Source of the DNA: Stutzerimonas stutzeri
GTDB lineage: Bacteria > Pseudomonadota > Gammaproteobacteria > Pseudomonadales > Pseudomonadaceae
Direction: 5' to 3'
Assembly: GCF_013522825.1 (NCBI RefSeq)
Contig: NZ_JAAMQZ010000015.1
Coordinates: 56,254-120,253, forward strand
DNA length: 64,000 nt
Shown here: piece by piece, positions 18,523-27,936 of the stretch
Position numbering within the stretch: position 1 is the first letter of the stretch
Layout: the number at the start of each line of letters is the position of its first letter
The notes under the pieces: generated by a model
The model's input: the letters and a program-made list of their open reading frames with translations, nothing else
Database searches by the model: none
What the model was told of the DNA's origin: nothing
Program-made: the position numbers and the translations under genes

Positions 18523-19560
18523 ATGCTCTCGTCTTTTAAACGCGCGCTGCGCTTCATCGCGGCACTCTCGCTGGCCGCCTGCGCATCAGGCGCGCTGGCT
18601 GATTCCAACCCGACCGGGATCGACCTGATCGGCATCAACCTGTCCGGCGCCAACTTCGCCCCGCATATCACACCGGGGAAAGTCGGCACCAATTATTTCT
18701 ATCCCGAAAAGAAACATTTCAGCTATTACGCCGACAAGAACATCCGTCTGGTCCGCTTCCCCTTTATCTGGGAGCGTCTGCAGCACGATCTGAACAAAGG
18801 CATCAACTTCGACCAGATGCGCCTGCTCAGGAAAACCCTCGACCTGGCAGCACGGCATGGTCAGAAAGTCATTCTGGACATGCACAACTACGGTCGCTAC
18901 AAGGGACAGCTGATCGGCTCGCCCGAGGTCCCCTACTCGGCCTATGCGAATGCCTGGCGCCATCTTGCCGAAGCCTTCAAGGGCCATCCCGGCCTGCTCG
19001 GCTACGACATCATGAACGAGCCCCACTCCACCGAAGGCTTGTGGCCCGGCGCCGCCCAGGCCGCAGTCGATGCCATCCGTGAAGTCGACATGCAGACGCC
19101 GATATTCGTGGAGGGTGACCGCTGGGCCAGCAGTTTCCACTGGCGCCTGGTAAACGAGGATTTCCTGATCGAGGATCCGGCGGACAACCTCATCTATTCG
19201 GCGCATATCTACTTCGACAAGGATTTCTCGGGGCGCTATGCCGAGGATGAAGTCGTCGATCCGATGCTGGGCGTCGAGCGGGCCCGGCCTTTCGTGGAGT
19301 GGCTCAAGGAACACGGCCAGAAGGGCTTCCTCGGCGAATACGGCGTGCCCGGCCATTCCGAATCGATGCTCGTCGCCATGGACAACATGCTCGCCTACCT
19401 TAATGAAAACTGCATTCCCAGCGCTTATTGGGCCGGCGGACCCGGCTGGGGCAAATACGTGCTGGCGGTCGAGCCCATCGACGGCCAGGACCGTCCACAA
19501 ATGCGCATTCTGCAAAAACATATTTCCAATGACTGCGCCGATATCGGCCCCAATCCATGA
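18523..19560 (+). CDS. Secreted glycoside hydrolase family 5 (endoglucanase-like)
   Basis: 345 aa from the ATG at 18523, which gives a proper signal peptide (FKRALRFIAALSLAACASGALA). The GH5 barrel shows the acid/base Glu near 166 (YDIMNEPHS) and the nucleophile Glu near 272 (FLGEYGVPG), plus VRFPFIWERL and VILDMHNYGRY. It probably cleaves beta-linked glucan or the cluster's own polymer in the periplasm. Hydrolases inside polymer operons often trim stalled chains or set chain length (compare BcsZ, PslG). A cysteine in LAACASGALA could suggest a lipobox, but the context fits poorly. Confidence 0.9.
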   Translation: MLSSFKRALRFIAALSLAACASGALADSNPTGIDLIGINLSGANFAPHITPGKVGTNYFYPEKKHFSYYADKNIRLVRFPFIWERLQHDLNKGINFDQMRLLRKTLDLAARHGQKVILDMHNYGRYKGQLIGSPEVPYSAYANAWRHLAEAFKGHPGLLGYDIMNEPHSTEGLWPGAAQAAVDAIREVDMQTPIFVEGDRWASSFHWRLVNEDFLIEDPADNLIYSAHIYFDKDFSGRYAEDEVVDPMLGVERARPFVEWLKEHGQKGFLGEYGVPGHSESMLVAMDNMLAYLNENCIPSAYWAGGPGWGKYVLAVEPIDGQDRPQMRILQKHISNDCADIGPNP

Positions 19561-19860
19561 TGCTTTGCAGTTCATGGCGAAACAATATCATTGAGCTGAT
19601 ACGGAGTTTTCTGAGATTCGACAATCCAGAAAAAATCATCGGATTTCACGCAACCCCCACAGGAACCGGCGGTCAAACCTTGCGATCAGTCAATAACGGA
19701 CTTAATCACTGGCGTTTCGTTATGGATACACCGGTACGCTTCGTATAAGCCCGATCCATGAGCATATCGAGCAGATACTCGTACCAGGCCGACACTGACA
19801 AAAGTGCATTTGCTGCAAATATTCGCATTCAAAAGGAAAAGGCACCCAAGGACTCAGGTG
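19561..19860. other. Intergenic stretch inside the polysaccharide cluster, no gene seen
   Basis: 300 bases with lower GC than the flanking genes. Short open frames lack ribosome-binding sites and recognisable sequence. It may be a scar of rearrangement, since GC is also low in the following polymerase and glycosyltransferase genes, suggesting a separately acquired block starting here. Confidence 0.4.
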
Positions 19861-21117
19861 ATGACAAACATCAGCTCAAGATTATTTTATGTGCCACTGA
19901 TCATTGCACTGTTCATCCTCCACTTTTCCGTGCTGGGCGACAGTACACACAACCCCATTGGTTTCAAATTTCTCAACGAAGCCTATCTGGCGATTTGCCT
20001 CGGTTTATCTCTGCTGCTGATTCTCGCATCCACGGAGGAATCAGCCCGAGAATACCGAGTGCTCATGTATTATGCATTTTACAGCGCTTTCGTATTCATT
20101 CTGCTGCCCGCCATCTTTGCCTACCATACGTTCGGCCAGCCTATTGTTTACGGTCTTATCGAAGAGCGGCGGATACTTTTCGCTTTCGGCTTCGTGCCCC
20201 TGCTGCTGCTTGCCAAACGGGTGACCACCCTTCAATTCGAACGTGCACTGGTTTATGCGGCACTCATTGCGGCCATCCTTTCCTGGCTGTTCAAATTCGG
20301 GCTGATACCTGATTTACGCACGGAACAAACATCCTGGGATCGCCCGGACCGTTCCTCGATCGGTCCGTTCCTGCTGTGCTTCACCTATTTCTACTGCATT
20401 CAGATCTGGGCAAAAGGTCAATCGCCCATCACGGGTGAGAAGCGCCAGAAGTTTTTTTACCTGATCGTCGCCGCCCTTATTCTGCTGACACTGGTTTTCG
20501 CAACTCAGACACGCCAGCTCATCGTCCTGTGCCTGGCCTTTACCCTGTTCTGTCTCAGAGCCAAAGCTCTGATATGGGCTGCTTCGCTCTGCATTCTCTT
20601 ATCTCCATTTTTCTTTTACCCGGCACTTCTTGAAACTCTCGGCTTGAATCTTGAATTTTATACAAGCAACTTCGAGGAAGGCGTTGAAGATGGCGTACGC
20701 CCCAATACCATTGCATCCATATTCAATCATCTGGCGCTGGTCAAATGGTTACCCAGTGGCTCCCTGTCACTGATGTGGCAGGACGGCTTCATTCCCTATT
20801 TCGGCGAACACTTCTTCCTCTCCGACGTCGGCATCATTGGCACACTGTTCCGCTTTGGCTTTCTGACCTTCATCCTGGTCCCTCTGACGCTCTACATCTA
20901 TCAGCGCATCGCCCGCAATATCAATTCAGACATGAGCTTCAGCTACGCGGCAATTCTCGCATTCATGGTGATCTGGCCTCTCAATGGCATGTTCGAATAT
21001 GTCCAGCCGGTTATTGTCATGCTTTTCGTTATACACGCTCTAAGAGCACGCCATCTCCGCAGCAAGGAACGAGCACATGAACGTCGCACTTATTCTCAAC
21101 TACAAAGCTGCTACTGA
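19861..21117 (+). CDS. O-antigen/exopolysaccharide polymerase (Wzy-like)
   Basis: 418 aa from the ATG at 19861 (AAGGA about 9 bases upstream; a GTG at 19804 is an alternative). About ten hydrophobic segments are visible, for example FYVPLIIALFILHFSVL, LAICLGLSLLLIL, FFYLIVAALILLTLVFA, IVLCLAFTLFCL and FLTFILVPLTLYIY. The long external loop has RPDRSSIGPFLLCF and TQTRQLIVL, as in the O-antigen ligase/polymerase superfamily. Wzy joins lipid-linked repeat units in the periplasm. The assignment rests on topology and position because these proteins have little sequence conservation. GC is lower than in neighbours. Confidence 0.75.
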   Translation: MTNISSRLFYVPLIIALFILHFSVLGDSTHNPIGFKFLNEAYLAICLGLSLLLILASTEESAREYRVLMYYAFYSAFVFILLPAIFAYHTFGQPIVYGLIEERRILFAFGFVPLLLLAKRVTTLQFERALVYAALIAAILSWLFKFGLIPDLRTEQTSWDRPDRSSIGPFLLCFTYFYCIQIWAKGQSPITGEKRQKFFYLIVAALILLTLVFATQTRQLIVLCLAFTLFCLRAKALIWAASLCILLSPFFFYPALLETLGLNLEFYTSNFEEGVEDGVRPNTIASIFNHLALVKWLPSGSLSLMWQDGFIPYFGEHFFLSDVGIIGTLFRFGFLTFILVPLTLYIYQRIARNINSDMSFSYAAILAFMVIWPLNGMFEYVQPVIVMLFVIHALRARHLRSKERAHERRTYSQLQSCY

Positions 21118-21961
21118 GACCATCAGTTGCGCTGAGAGCATGCTTGAGCACTGCGGAACACTCGATCATGTCGTGATAATCGACAATGATTCACAGGATG
21201 GTTCTGCAATAGCCCTGCAACAATGGCTGGAGGAAAAGCAGTATTCGAACGTCACCCTGCTCAATAATCCTCAAAACAGCGGTTATGCAGGCGGCAACAA
21301 CTATGGCCTGCGCTGGGCTATGGAGAACCTGCAGCCGACGCATTTCTGGGTCGTCAATAACGACACCTATGTAGACAGTGATGCCTTTTCGCCTCTACTG
21401 GAAGCACTTCGGCAGAATGATCGGCAATTCGTCGGCTCATTGGTCCTGAGTGCCGATACCGGACGGCTGGAATGCTATGGCGGTGGGAAACTCTACCCGA
21501 TACTTGGAAAGGCGCGCTTGCTGGGTAAAGATCAAAGTATCGAAACCATGCAACAGCAGGGCCTTTTGCACAGCCCCGATTACCTGATGGGCTGCAGCCT
21601 TGCCTTTTCCGCAGCGCTGACAAAAGAAATCGGGCTGATGGATGAAAAGTACTTCATGTATTTCGAGGAAGTGGACTGGCAATATCGCGCCAGAGAGTTT
21701 GGCGTCTCGATAAAAGTAGTACCCGCCAGCCGCCTCTTTCACTATGGCTCGCTCAGCCTGGGCAGTCGCTCGGCGTTCTACCACTACTATCGAAACCGTG
21801 CCGCCACACGCTTCAACAAGCGTTTCTACGGATCAGGTTTCGCACTCGTCTCCGCTTTTCTTCTATCGGCCGTCACCACCATCAAGGAGTTCAAGAATCC
21901 GACTCTCGCATGGTCGGGCATCAAAGGCGCTTTCAAGGGAGTAGCAATGAGTGTCAAGTGA
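21077..21961 (+). CDS. Glycosyltransferase family 2
   Basis: 294 aa. The GT-A fold begins with MNVALILNYKAATETISC and has the nucleotide-sugar motifs VVIIDNDSQDGS and NSGYAGGNNYGLRWA. The metal-binding region is FWVVNNDTYVD, and YFMYFEEVDWQYRAREFG is near the catalytic base. This is the rhamnosyl/WcaA-like GT2 subtype with a C-terminal amphipathic helix. It should add a sugar to the lipid-linked repeat unit on the cytoplasmic face. The start overlaps the polymerase gene by 41 bases. Confidence 0.9.
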   Translation: MNVALILNYKAATETISCAESMLEHCGTLDHVVIIDNDSQDGSAIALQQWLEEKQYSNVTLLNNPQNSGYAGGNNYGLRWAMENLQPTHFWVVNNDTYVDSDAFSPLLEALRQNDRQFVGSLVLSADTGRLECYGGGKLYPILGKARLLGKDQSIETMQQQGLLHSPDYLMGCSLAFSAALTKEIGLMDEKYFMYFEEVDWQYRAREFGVSIKVVPASRLFHYGSLSLGSRSAFYHYYRNRAATRFNKRFYGSGFALVSAFLLSAVTTIKEFKNPTLAWSGIKGAFKGVAMSVK

Positions 21962-22712
21962 TACTAGAGCCTTCGGCATAAATTTTTATTCCGGCAACAA
22001 GAAAACGTTGCTGGCCAGTATTCGCGAGGGCGTCAAACAGCCCTACTCGTTCGTGGTTACGCCAAATGTCGATCATCTGGTTCAACTGGAACACGACAAT
22101 GCCCTGCGTGATGCTTATGCAAAAGCGCGCTGGAGGCTCTGTGACAGTCGCGTTCTGCTATCGCTGCTGGATCGACTGGGTATCCATATCGAAGAAGCCA
22201 TTCCGGGAAGTGATCTGACGCTCGATCTTCTGCAATGGGCAAACGACGACTGCCTGCGCGTGGTATTGATCGGCTGTTCGACTACCGAAACGCAGAAGCT
22301 CCGTGCCCTGTATCCCGGCATTCATCTTTATCACTACAACCCGCCCATGGGCTTTATCGAAAAACCGGAAGAAGTGCAGCGCTGCCTGCAATTCATCCGT
22401 GACACCCCGTCGGAGCTGGTGCTGTACGCCGTCGGCACCCCTCGCGGAGAGATATTGGCTGCAGCCACCCATGCCCATGAGCGCTCGGGAATGGGCTTCA
22501 GCATTGGCGCCTCCATTGCCTTCGCCACCGGCACCATCAAACGGGCTCCGCTGTGGATGCGCGAATGCAAGCTCGAATGGCTGCACCGCATGTGCCTGGA
22601 GCCACGGCGACTGGCAAGGCGCTATTTCAATGACGCGCTGTTTATCGTGCCGGCGTATCTGCGGGAAAAGCATTCAAGGCACAAGGCCAGCCCCGCGAAG
22701 CAGGAGTCCTGA
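21951..22712 (+). CDS. WecG/TagA/CpsF family glycosyltransferase (GT26)
   Basis: 253 aa from a GTG at 21951, preceded by AAGGGAG. It overlaps the GT2 gene by 11 bases. Family landmarks are SFVVTPNVDHLVQLEHD, the conserved PGSDLTLDLL region, MGFIEKPEE and ELVLYAVGTPRGEILAA. WecG transfers ManNAcA and TagA transfers ManNAc; the donor here cannot be told. The usual motif is altered at some positions (CDSRVLLSLLDRLG replaces the common ADG-hydrophobic pattern), hinting at a different donor. Confidence 0.88.
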   Translation: MSSDTRAFGINFYSGNKKTLLASIREGVKQPYSFVVTPNVDHLVQLEHDNALRDAYAKARWRLCDSRVLLSLLDRLGIHIEEAIPGSDLTLDLLQWANDDCLRVVLIGCSTTETQKLRALYPGIHLYHYNPPMGFIEKPEEVQRCLQFIRDTPSELVLYAVGTPRGEILAAATHAHERSGMGFSIGASIAFATGTIKRAPLWMRECKLEWLHRMCLEPRRLARRYFNDALFIVPAYLREKHSRHKASPAKQES

Positions 22713-22771
22713 AGTGTTGGCTTTGCGACTTGACTAACCACCGCCCCCTTCAAACCGATGCAGGGAAGTAA

Positions 22772-23683
22772 ATGAAAGCGCTGATTACGGGCATTACCGG
22801 CTTTACTGGTCGCTATATGGCGGAGGAACTCGCGGCGCACGGCTACGAAGTTCACGGCCTCAGCTATCGCCCTCCACAAGGCGAACTGCCTGCGAGTATT
22901 ACCGCGATACACAGCTGCTCGCTGGATGATGCACAAACACTGCGGGACCTGCTGCTGGAACTGCGCCCGACTCACGTAGTGCATCTGGCGGCGGTATCTT
23001 TTGTAGCGCATACCGACGCAGACGCCATCTACCAGGCCAATCTCATCGGGACTCGGCACCTTCTCGAAGCATTGCGCTCGATTACAACGGATCTTGCCGC
23101 GGTGATTCTGGCCAGCAGCGCGAACGTATACGGAAATACCGAAGGTGTACTGGAAGAATCCTCCACCCTGGCGCCCGCCAACGATTATGCGGTCAGCAAA
23201 ACGGCAATGGAGTATCTGGCACGGCTCTATGAACGGCATTTGCCACTGATCATTACCCGCCCGTTCAATTACACGGGCATTGGTCAACCTGAACAGTTTC
23301 TGATTCCCAAAATAGTCGCACACACACGCCGCCGTGCCGAAATCATCGAACTGGGAAACCTGGATATCGCCCGGGATTTCTGCGATGTACGCCACGTGGT
23401 GCGAGCCTATCGACGACTTCTCGAAACACCCGAGGCGATTGGCCAGACCATCAATATCTGCTCGGGTACTGCCCACACTTTGCAGTACGTTCTCCAGCAG
23501 GCCGCGCTGATATCCGGACATCGAATGGAAGTCAGGGTCAACCCCGCCTTCATACGCAGCGCCGATGTAAAAAACCTGTTCGGCTGCAGCGCCAAACTGA
23601 CCCGTTTGATAGGCGAACTGAAGCCGATAGAACTGCGTGAAACCCTGCGCTGGATGATTGAAGCACCTGAGACAAGGGCTTGA
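22772..23683 (+). CDS. NAD(P)-dependent sugar epimerase/reductase (Rmd-like extended SDR)
   Basis: 303 aa. The N-terminal Rossmann motif is ITGITGFTGRYMAEEL (GxxGxxG), and the catalytic residues are Ser in ASSANVYG and Y-x3-K in YAVSK. The pattern AAVSFVAHTDADAIYQAN and the C-terminal GCSAKLTRLIGELKPIELRETL resemble GDP-4-dehydro-6-deoxy-mannose reductase, which makes GDP-rhamnose. The GMD dehydratase that would supply its substrate is not in the window, so the exact reaction is inferred. Confidence 0.82.
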   Translation: MKALITGITGFTGRYMAEELAAHGYEVHGLSYRPPQGELPASITAIHSCSLDDAQTLRDLLLELRPTHVVHLAAVSFVAHTDADAIYQANLIGTRHLLEALRSITTDLAAVILASSANVYGNTEGVLEESSTLAPANDYAVSKTAMEYLARLYERHLPLIITRPFNYTGIGQPEQFLIPKIVAHTRRRAEIIELGNLDIARDFCDVRHVVRAYRRLLETPEAIGQTINICSGTAHTLQYVLQQAALISGHRMEVRVNPAFIRSADVKNLFGCSAKLTRLIGELKPIELRETLRWMIEAPETRA

Positions 23684-24023
23684 AGAGAGTTCATGACAAC
23701 CGGAATGGCGCTTGAACAAGCAAGGCTAGGCGCCGCATTGCGCCTATTTCCGCTGCGCAGCTCATCGCAAGCAATTTGTCCCATTGCCCCTGAACCCCGC
23801 CGAAACACAACGGTCTATGACTTCTGTGAACGGCAATGCCACATGCAGCAAGGCTGTCGGCACACCGACCCCATAACCATCGAGCCACTCCGCATACATC
23901 ACGCAGCACTGGTCGATTGAATATGGAGAGCCGGTTCCATCTGATTCTTTCAAGTGACAAGCGACAAGTGAATCCAGCCGTTTCACTCCGAAAAACAACT
24001 ATTCCGTCAAGGATGAAGACCCC
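23684..24023. other. Intergenic region before wza, no gene seen
   Basis: 340 bases. A 75-codon open frame from 23693 has no known sequence features or good ribosome-binding site, and I do not call it. The region probably holds a separate promoter for the exporter gene, but no clear -35/-10 pair was found by eye. Confidence 0.4.
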
Positions 24024-25112
24024 ATGAAACCACTATTTACGCTCGCGTTCTCTTCCGTTCTGGTACTCCAGGGATGTGTGTTTTCACCTGGCCAATACCT
24101 TGACCCGGATGAGTTCAAGGAAGGAGCAGAATCGGAAAACGGCAGCGTACAGTTGCTGCGTATCACGCCGGAAATGCTCAAGGGCGAGCTGTCTTCCGAC
24201 AAAGGCACCTCCAGCAAGCAGGAGCTGACCGATTACAAGCCTGAAGCCTATCGCATCGGTGCGAACGACCTGCTCTATATCACCGTCTGGGATCACCCCG
24301 AACTGACTGCGCCGTCCGGCCCGCAACAGCAACTCGACGCCAACGGTCGCCTGGTTCGCCCGGATGGCACACTCTTCTACCCCTATATCGGCAACGTCAA
24401 CGCCGCAGGCCGTACCATCGAAGAGCTGCGGGCCGAGATCGCACGCCGCCTTGCCAACTACATCGACAGCCCGCAGGTCGATGTCAGCCTGCTGCGCTAC
24501 GGCAGTCAGCGCGTCGTCCTCTCGGGCGCCTTCAACACCGCCGGTGAAGTGCCCGTGACCACCGCACCGATGACCATCGTGCAAGCCATCGGCCAGGCCA
24601 GCATCGATACCGAAAATGCCGACCTTTCCAGCCTGATGCTCAAGCGCGGCGGTCGCGAATACATGCTCAACCTCGATGACCTGAACCGCCCGGACTCCTG
24701 GCTGCATCAGGTCTACCTGAGGGACGGCGACCAGCTGCACCTGCCCTATAACGATCAGAAGAAGATCTACGTTCTTGGCGAGGTCACCCAGCCACAGGCG
24801 CTGAACTTCAAGACGTCGAGCTACAACCTGATGGATGCAATCGGGACAGCCGGCGGCATTCGCCAGGAAACGGCCGATGGCGAAGCGGTCTACGTCATTC
24901 GCGGCGCAGAAAACATCGCGACCGAGCAGGCCAAGGTCTTCCAGCTGAACGCCAAATCGCCCACCGCTTTTGCCCTGGCCAAGAGCTTCCCGCTCCAGCC
25001 CCAGGACGTGGTTTTTGTCGGTCCGGCAGGCATCACACGCTGGAACCGCTTCATCAGCCAACTGCTGCCATCGGCTACGGTCGTGGGCACCGGAGCAGCA
25101 TTCAGTCGTTAA
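24024..25112 (+). CDS. wza: Outer-membrane polysaccharide export lipoprotein (Wza-like)
   Basis: 362 aa. The signal peptide ends in the lipobox LQGC (acylated Cys18). The Poly_export domain follows (YRIGANDLLYITVWDHPEL, LVRPDGTLFYPYIGNVNAAG) with two SLBB domains (VVLSGAFNTAGEVPVTTAPM and IYVLGEVTQPQALNFKTSS). The C-terminal segment FISQLLPSATVVGTGAAF is the amphipathic helix that in E. coli Wza lines the outer-membrane pore. It pairs with the Wzc-like kinase at 16210-18420. It is unusual in closing, rather than opening, the cluster. Confidence 0.93.
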   Translation: MKPLFTLAFSSVLVLQGCVFSPGQYLDPDEFKEGAESENGSVQLLRITPEMLKGELSSDKGTSSKQELTDYKPEAYRIGANDLLYITVWDHPELTAPSGPQQQLDANGRLVRPDGTLFYPYIGNVNAAGRTIEELRAEIARRLANYIDSPQVDVSLLRYGSQRVVLSGAFNTAGEVPVTTAPMTIVQAIGQASIDTENADLSSLMLKRGGREYMLNLDDLNRPDSWLHQVYLRDGDQLHLPYNDQKKIYVLGEVTQPQALNFKTSSYNLMDAIGTAGGIRQETADGEAVYVIRGAENIATEQAKVFQLNAKSPTAFALAKSFPLQPQDVVFVGPAGITRWNRFISQLLPSATVVGTGAAFSR

Positions 25113-25126
25113 ATCGGCTTTCACCA

Positions 25127-25181
25127 TTCGCGGCTGAAGCCGCTCCCGCAGTGGGAGCAGCTTCAGCCGCGAAGTTTTTTT
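25127..25181. terminator. REP palindrome with T-tract after the exopolysaccharide cluster
   Basis: A perfect 14-base stem (TTCGCGGCTGAAGC with GCTTCAGCCGCGAA) encloses CGCTCCCGCAGTGGGAGCA and is followed by GTTTTTTT. The stem core is the widespread Pseudomonas REP motif, and the T-run lets it work as an intrinsic terminator for wza. Confidence 0.8.
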
Positions 25182-25184
25182 ACA

Positions 25185-25436
25185 TCAAGCCGTGGCCTGC
25201 TCCAGCCATCCCAACAGCCGAATGGCATCCTCCTGGCTCTCACCGCAAACACTTTGGTCCGCACTGAACGCCGCGCACACCGCAGGCCGGGTCGGCTGAG
25301 CAAACAGCTCGCAGAGATTCGTATCAGAAAGATGCAGACAACGCACACCTGCCGGCTTGCCGAGTGGCATGCCGGGAAGAGGACTGCTGATCGAAGGGGC
25401 AATGCAACAGGCACCGCAACCAGGGCGACACTCCAT
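25185..25436 (-). CDS. YkgJ-family cysteine-cluster protein
   Basis: 83 aa from the ATG at 25436; an ATG at 25445 would add three residues. It has the CxxCxxCC-like cluster typical of YkgJ/UPF0153 proteins (MECRPGCGACCIAPS) and later GVRCLHLSDTNLCELF and RPAVCAAF, giving about eight cysteines likely to hold zinc or an Fe-S cluster. The molecular role of the family is not established. The last bases face the wza terminator convergently. Confidence 0.8.
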   Translation of the reverse strand: MECRPGCGACCIAPSISSPLPGMPLGKPAGVRCLHLSDTNLCELFAQPTRPAVCAAFSADQSVCGESQEDAIRLLGWLEQATA

Positions 25437-25690
25437 CCCTGTCATCCGAGAAAAAAACGGGCGCCGATAATAATCACTGCCGAGGCAAAACGCAGCATGC
25501 GAGGCGCACCGCGCATCGGCTACTTGCAGGTACCGGAGGCTTGCGATGCAGCAGCCCGCTGAAACCTGGCTATCTCTGGGCCGGGCTGTGTCTGATGGAT
25601 GGCTTCCGGCTGAACTGAAGGCTGTGCTGATGACGCCACCACAGCGCTTGGGCATACTTGCCAGCCTTTTCCCCACTTCAGGTAATCCAC

Positions 25691-25972
25691 ATGTTCAAGG
25701 TCAACGAATACTTCGACGGCACCGTCAAATCCATCGCCTTCGACATGGACGACGGCCCTGCCACCATCGGTGTCATGGCGCCAGGCGAATACGAATTCGG
25801 CACCGCTCAACTGGAAGTCATGCATGTGGTCGCCGGCAGCCTGGACGTCAAACTACCCGGTAGCGACACCTTTGAAACCTTCACCAGCGGCACCCGCTTC
25901 ACCGTGCCGGCCAACAGCAAGTTCCAGTTGAAGGTCGCAACCGATACCGCGTACTTGTGTGAATACCGGTAA
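25691..25972 (+). CDS. ppnP: Pyrimidine/purine nucleoside phosphorylase PpnP
   Basis: 93 aa, full length for the family formerly DUF1255/YaiE. It is a cupin-type beta barrel: [37 protein letters not shown] and [14 protein letters not shown] are the conserved strands. E. coli PpnP splits many nucleosides with phosphate to give the base and ribose 1-phosphate. It is monocistronic and convergent with the histidine-kinase gene at 25999. Confidence 0.92.
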   Translation: MFKVNEYFDGTVKSIAFDMDDGPATIGVMAPGEYEFGTAQLEVMHVVAGSLDVKLPGSDTFETFTSGTRFTVPANSKFQLKVATDTAYLCEYR

Positions 25973-25998
25973 GCAGCCTGGGACGAACCCGCAGGCCG

Positions 25999-27936
25999 TC
26001 ATCTCAATATCCGAAAAACCTTGTTGAGCAGTTCGGCTGTCTGGAAAGGCTTGGTGATAACGCCCATGCGCGTGCCAAGGAAGCTTTTCTGGTCAGCCGT
26101 GCCTTCGGCGTAGCCGGTCATGAACAGGATCGGCAATTGCGGGCGAGCGGCACGCGCTGCGTCGGCCAGCTGGATGCCGCTAAGGCCGGGAAGGCCCACG
26201 TCGGTCAGCAGCAACTGGATGGAGTCATCCTGCTTCAGCAGCGACAGTGCCGCCTTGGCATCGCCGGCCTGGCTACAGCGATAGCCGGCTTCGACCAGCA
26301 TCTCGGTGATCAGGAGTTGTACCAGGGGCATGTCTTCGACGATAAGGATGTGCTCCCCGTCTCCCTGAGCCTCGATTTCCGAGGCCTCTGCAACCGGGCT
26401 CACCGCGCCTTCAGTTGCCGGTAGCAGCAGCGTGACTTCAGTGCCCTGGCCAACGACGCTACGGATACGTATTTCACCGCCGGACTGACGCGCAAAACCA
26501 TAGACCGTCGACAGCCCCAGACCGGTCCCCTGCCCTAGTGGTTTGGTGGTGAAGAAAGGGTCGAAGACCTTGTTGATATTCTTCGGGTCGATGCCGGCGC
26601 CATCGTCGCGCACGCTGATGGCTACGTAGTTTCCGTCCGCAAGCTCGGTATTACCGTGCGAACGCGCGGCGAAGGTGGTGATGTGGATATTGCCACCCTC
26701 GGCCAGCGCGTCGCGCGCATTGACCACGAGGTTGATCAGGGCGTTGTCCAGCTGGCTGGCGTCGACATGGGCTACCGCTTCCTTCAGGTTCAGGTGAAGC
26801 GTGAGGGTGATGTCCTCGCCGATGGTTCGGCGCAGCAGATCCTCCAGCGAGCGCACCTGCTCATTGATGTCGACCGGATTCGCATTCAGCGGCTGCTGCC
26901 GGGCAAAGGCCAGCAGGCGATTGGTAAGCGCAGCAGCCCTGATCGCCGAATGCTGGGCAGCATCGGCAAAACGTAGCGCATCGGCACTACGGCCTTCGGC
27001 TACGCGCTTTTTCATCAGGTCGATGCCAGTGATGATTCCGGTGAGCAGGTTGTTGAAATCATGCGCGATTCCGCCGGTCAGCTTACCCAGGGCATCCATC
27101 TTCTGCGCCTGGAAAAGCTGGGCTTCGGTGCGCGCACGCTCTACCACTTCCTGCGCCAGTTGCGCTTGGGCATTGTCCAGCAGCTTGAGTTGTACGCGCT
27201 CACGCTGCCGCTGCTCAGTGACGTCTTCGACGAGGATCAGCCCAATATCCGGTGGCTGATAAGGCGACAGTTGCCACTCGGTTTCGCGCAACGTCCCATC
27301 TACGAACAGATCCAGCGAGGTTTGCCAGCGCTCGCCAGCTGCCAGGTGCGCCCGCAACTGCTCCAGGACCTGATCCTGGTTTGGCGCAAAGCAGCCCTCC
27401 AACGGGCCGTTGCTGCCCTCATTGCCGATCAGCTTGATGAATGCCTGATTGCACTGATGAATGTTCAGCCCGGCATCGATTACCGCGATAGGCGCGGAGA
27501 TGTTGGTGAATATTTCGCGAAAACGCTTCTCGCTTTTGCGTAGAGCCTCTTCGGTAATTCTCACTCGCAACAGTGTACGCAACGTCGCGAGCAGCACATC
27601 GTGGTCCACGGGATGGATCAGGTAGGCGTCCGCTCCGGCATCGAGGCCGGTGATCATATCCCCTGTTTCGATGGAAGCAGCCGACACGTGAATCACGGGC
27701 AGCAGCGCAGTGGATGCATCGATGCGCAGTTGCCGGGCAACGTCGAAACCGCTCATGTCCGGCAGATTGACATCCAGCAGCAGTGCATCGACCTGTTCCG
27801 CTGCGATCAGCGCCAGGCCTTCGGCACCTGTCCCCGCCTCCAGCACAGCGTAGCCGTGACGTTCGAGAACGCGCCGCATGGCATAGCGAGTCGCGACGTT
27901 GTCATCGACAATCAGCAGCTGGCTGTCACGCTTCAT
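25999..27936 (-). CDS. Hybrid histidine kinase REC-PAS-HisKA-HATPase-REC
   Basis: 645 aa from the ATG at 27936. The N-terminal receiver has the phospho-Asp in LLLDVNLPDMSG. A PAS-like domain follows near 150 (FREIFTNISAPIAVIDAG). The dimerisation domain has the His in LTGGIAHDFNNLLTG, and the ATPase boxes are NLVVNARDAL, VRDDGAGI and GQGTGLGLS. A second receiver is at the C-terminus (LLLTDVGLPGLSG). No membrane segment or output DNA-binding domain is present. It is the last gene of the stressosome operon and overlaps the upstream kinase gene by 11 bases, so it is probably the output arm. Confidence 0.93.
   Translation of the reverse strand: MKRDSQLLIVDDNVATRYAMRRVLERHGYAVLEAGTGAEGLALIAAEQVDALLLDVNLPDMSGFDVARQLRIDASTALLPVIHVSAASIETGDMITGLDAGADAYLIHPVDHDVLLATLRTLLRVRITEEALRKSEKRFREIFTNISAPIAVIDAGLNIHQCNQAFIKLIGNEGSNGPLEGCFAPNQDQVLEQLRAHLAAGERWQTSLDLFVDGTLRETEWQLSPYQPPDIGLILVEDVTEQRQRERVQLKLLDNAQAQLAQEVVERARTEAQLFQAQKMDALGKLTGGIAHDFNNLLTGIITGIDLMKKRVAEGRSADALRFADAAQHSAIRAAALTNRLLAFARQQPLNANPVDINEQVRSLEDLLRRTIGEDITLTLHLNLKEAVAHVDASQLDNALINLVVNARDALAEGGNIHITTFAARSHGNTELADGNYVAISVRDDGAGIDPKNINKVFDPFFTTKPLGQGTGLGLSTVYGFARQSGGEIRIRSVVGQGTEVTLLLPATEGAVSPVAEASEIEAQGDGEHILIVEDMPLVQLLITEMLVEAGYRCSQAGDAKAALSLLKQDDSIQLLLTDVGLPGLSGIQLADAARAARPQLPILFMTGYAEGTADQKSFLGTRMGVITKPFQTAELLNKVFRILR

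Noticed and set aside
19557..19748. Small gene after the GH5 hydrolase
   Set aside because: 63 codons with no ribosome-binding site or similarity; composition fits non-coding low-GC DNA.
23693..23920. A 75-codon frame between the reductase and wza genes
   Set aside because: It has no Shine-Dalgarno, no known motif and mixed codon use; treated as non-coding.
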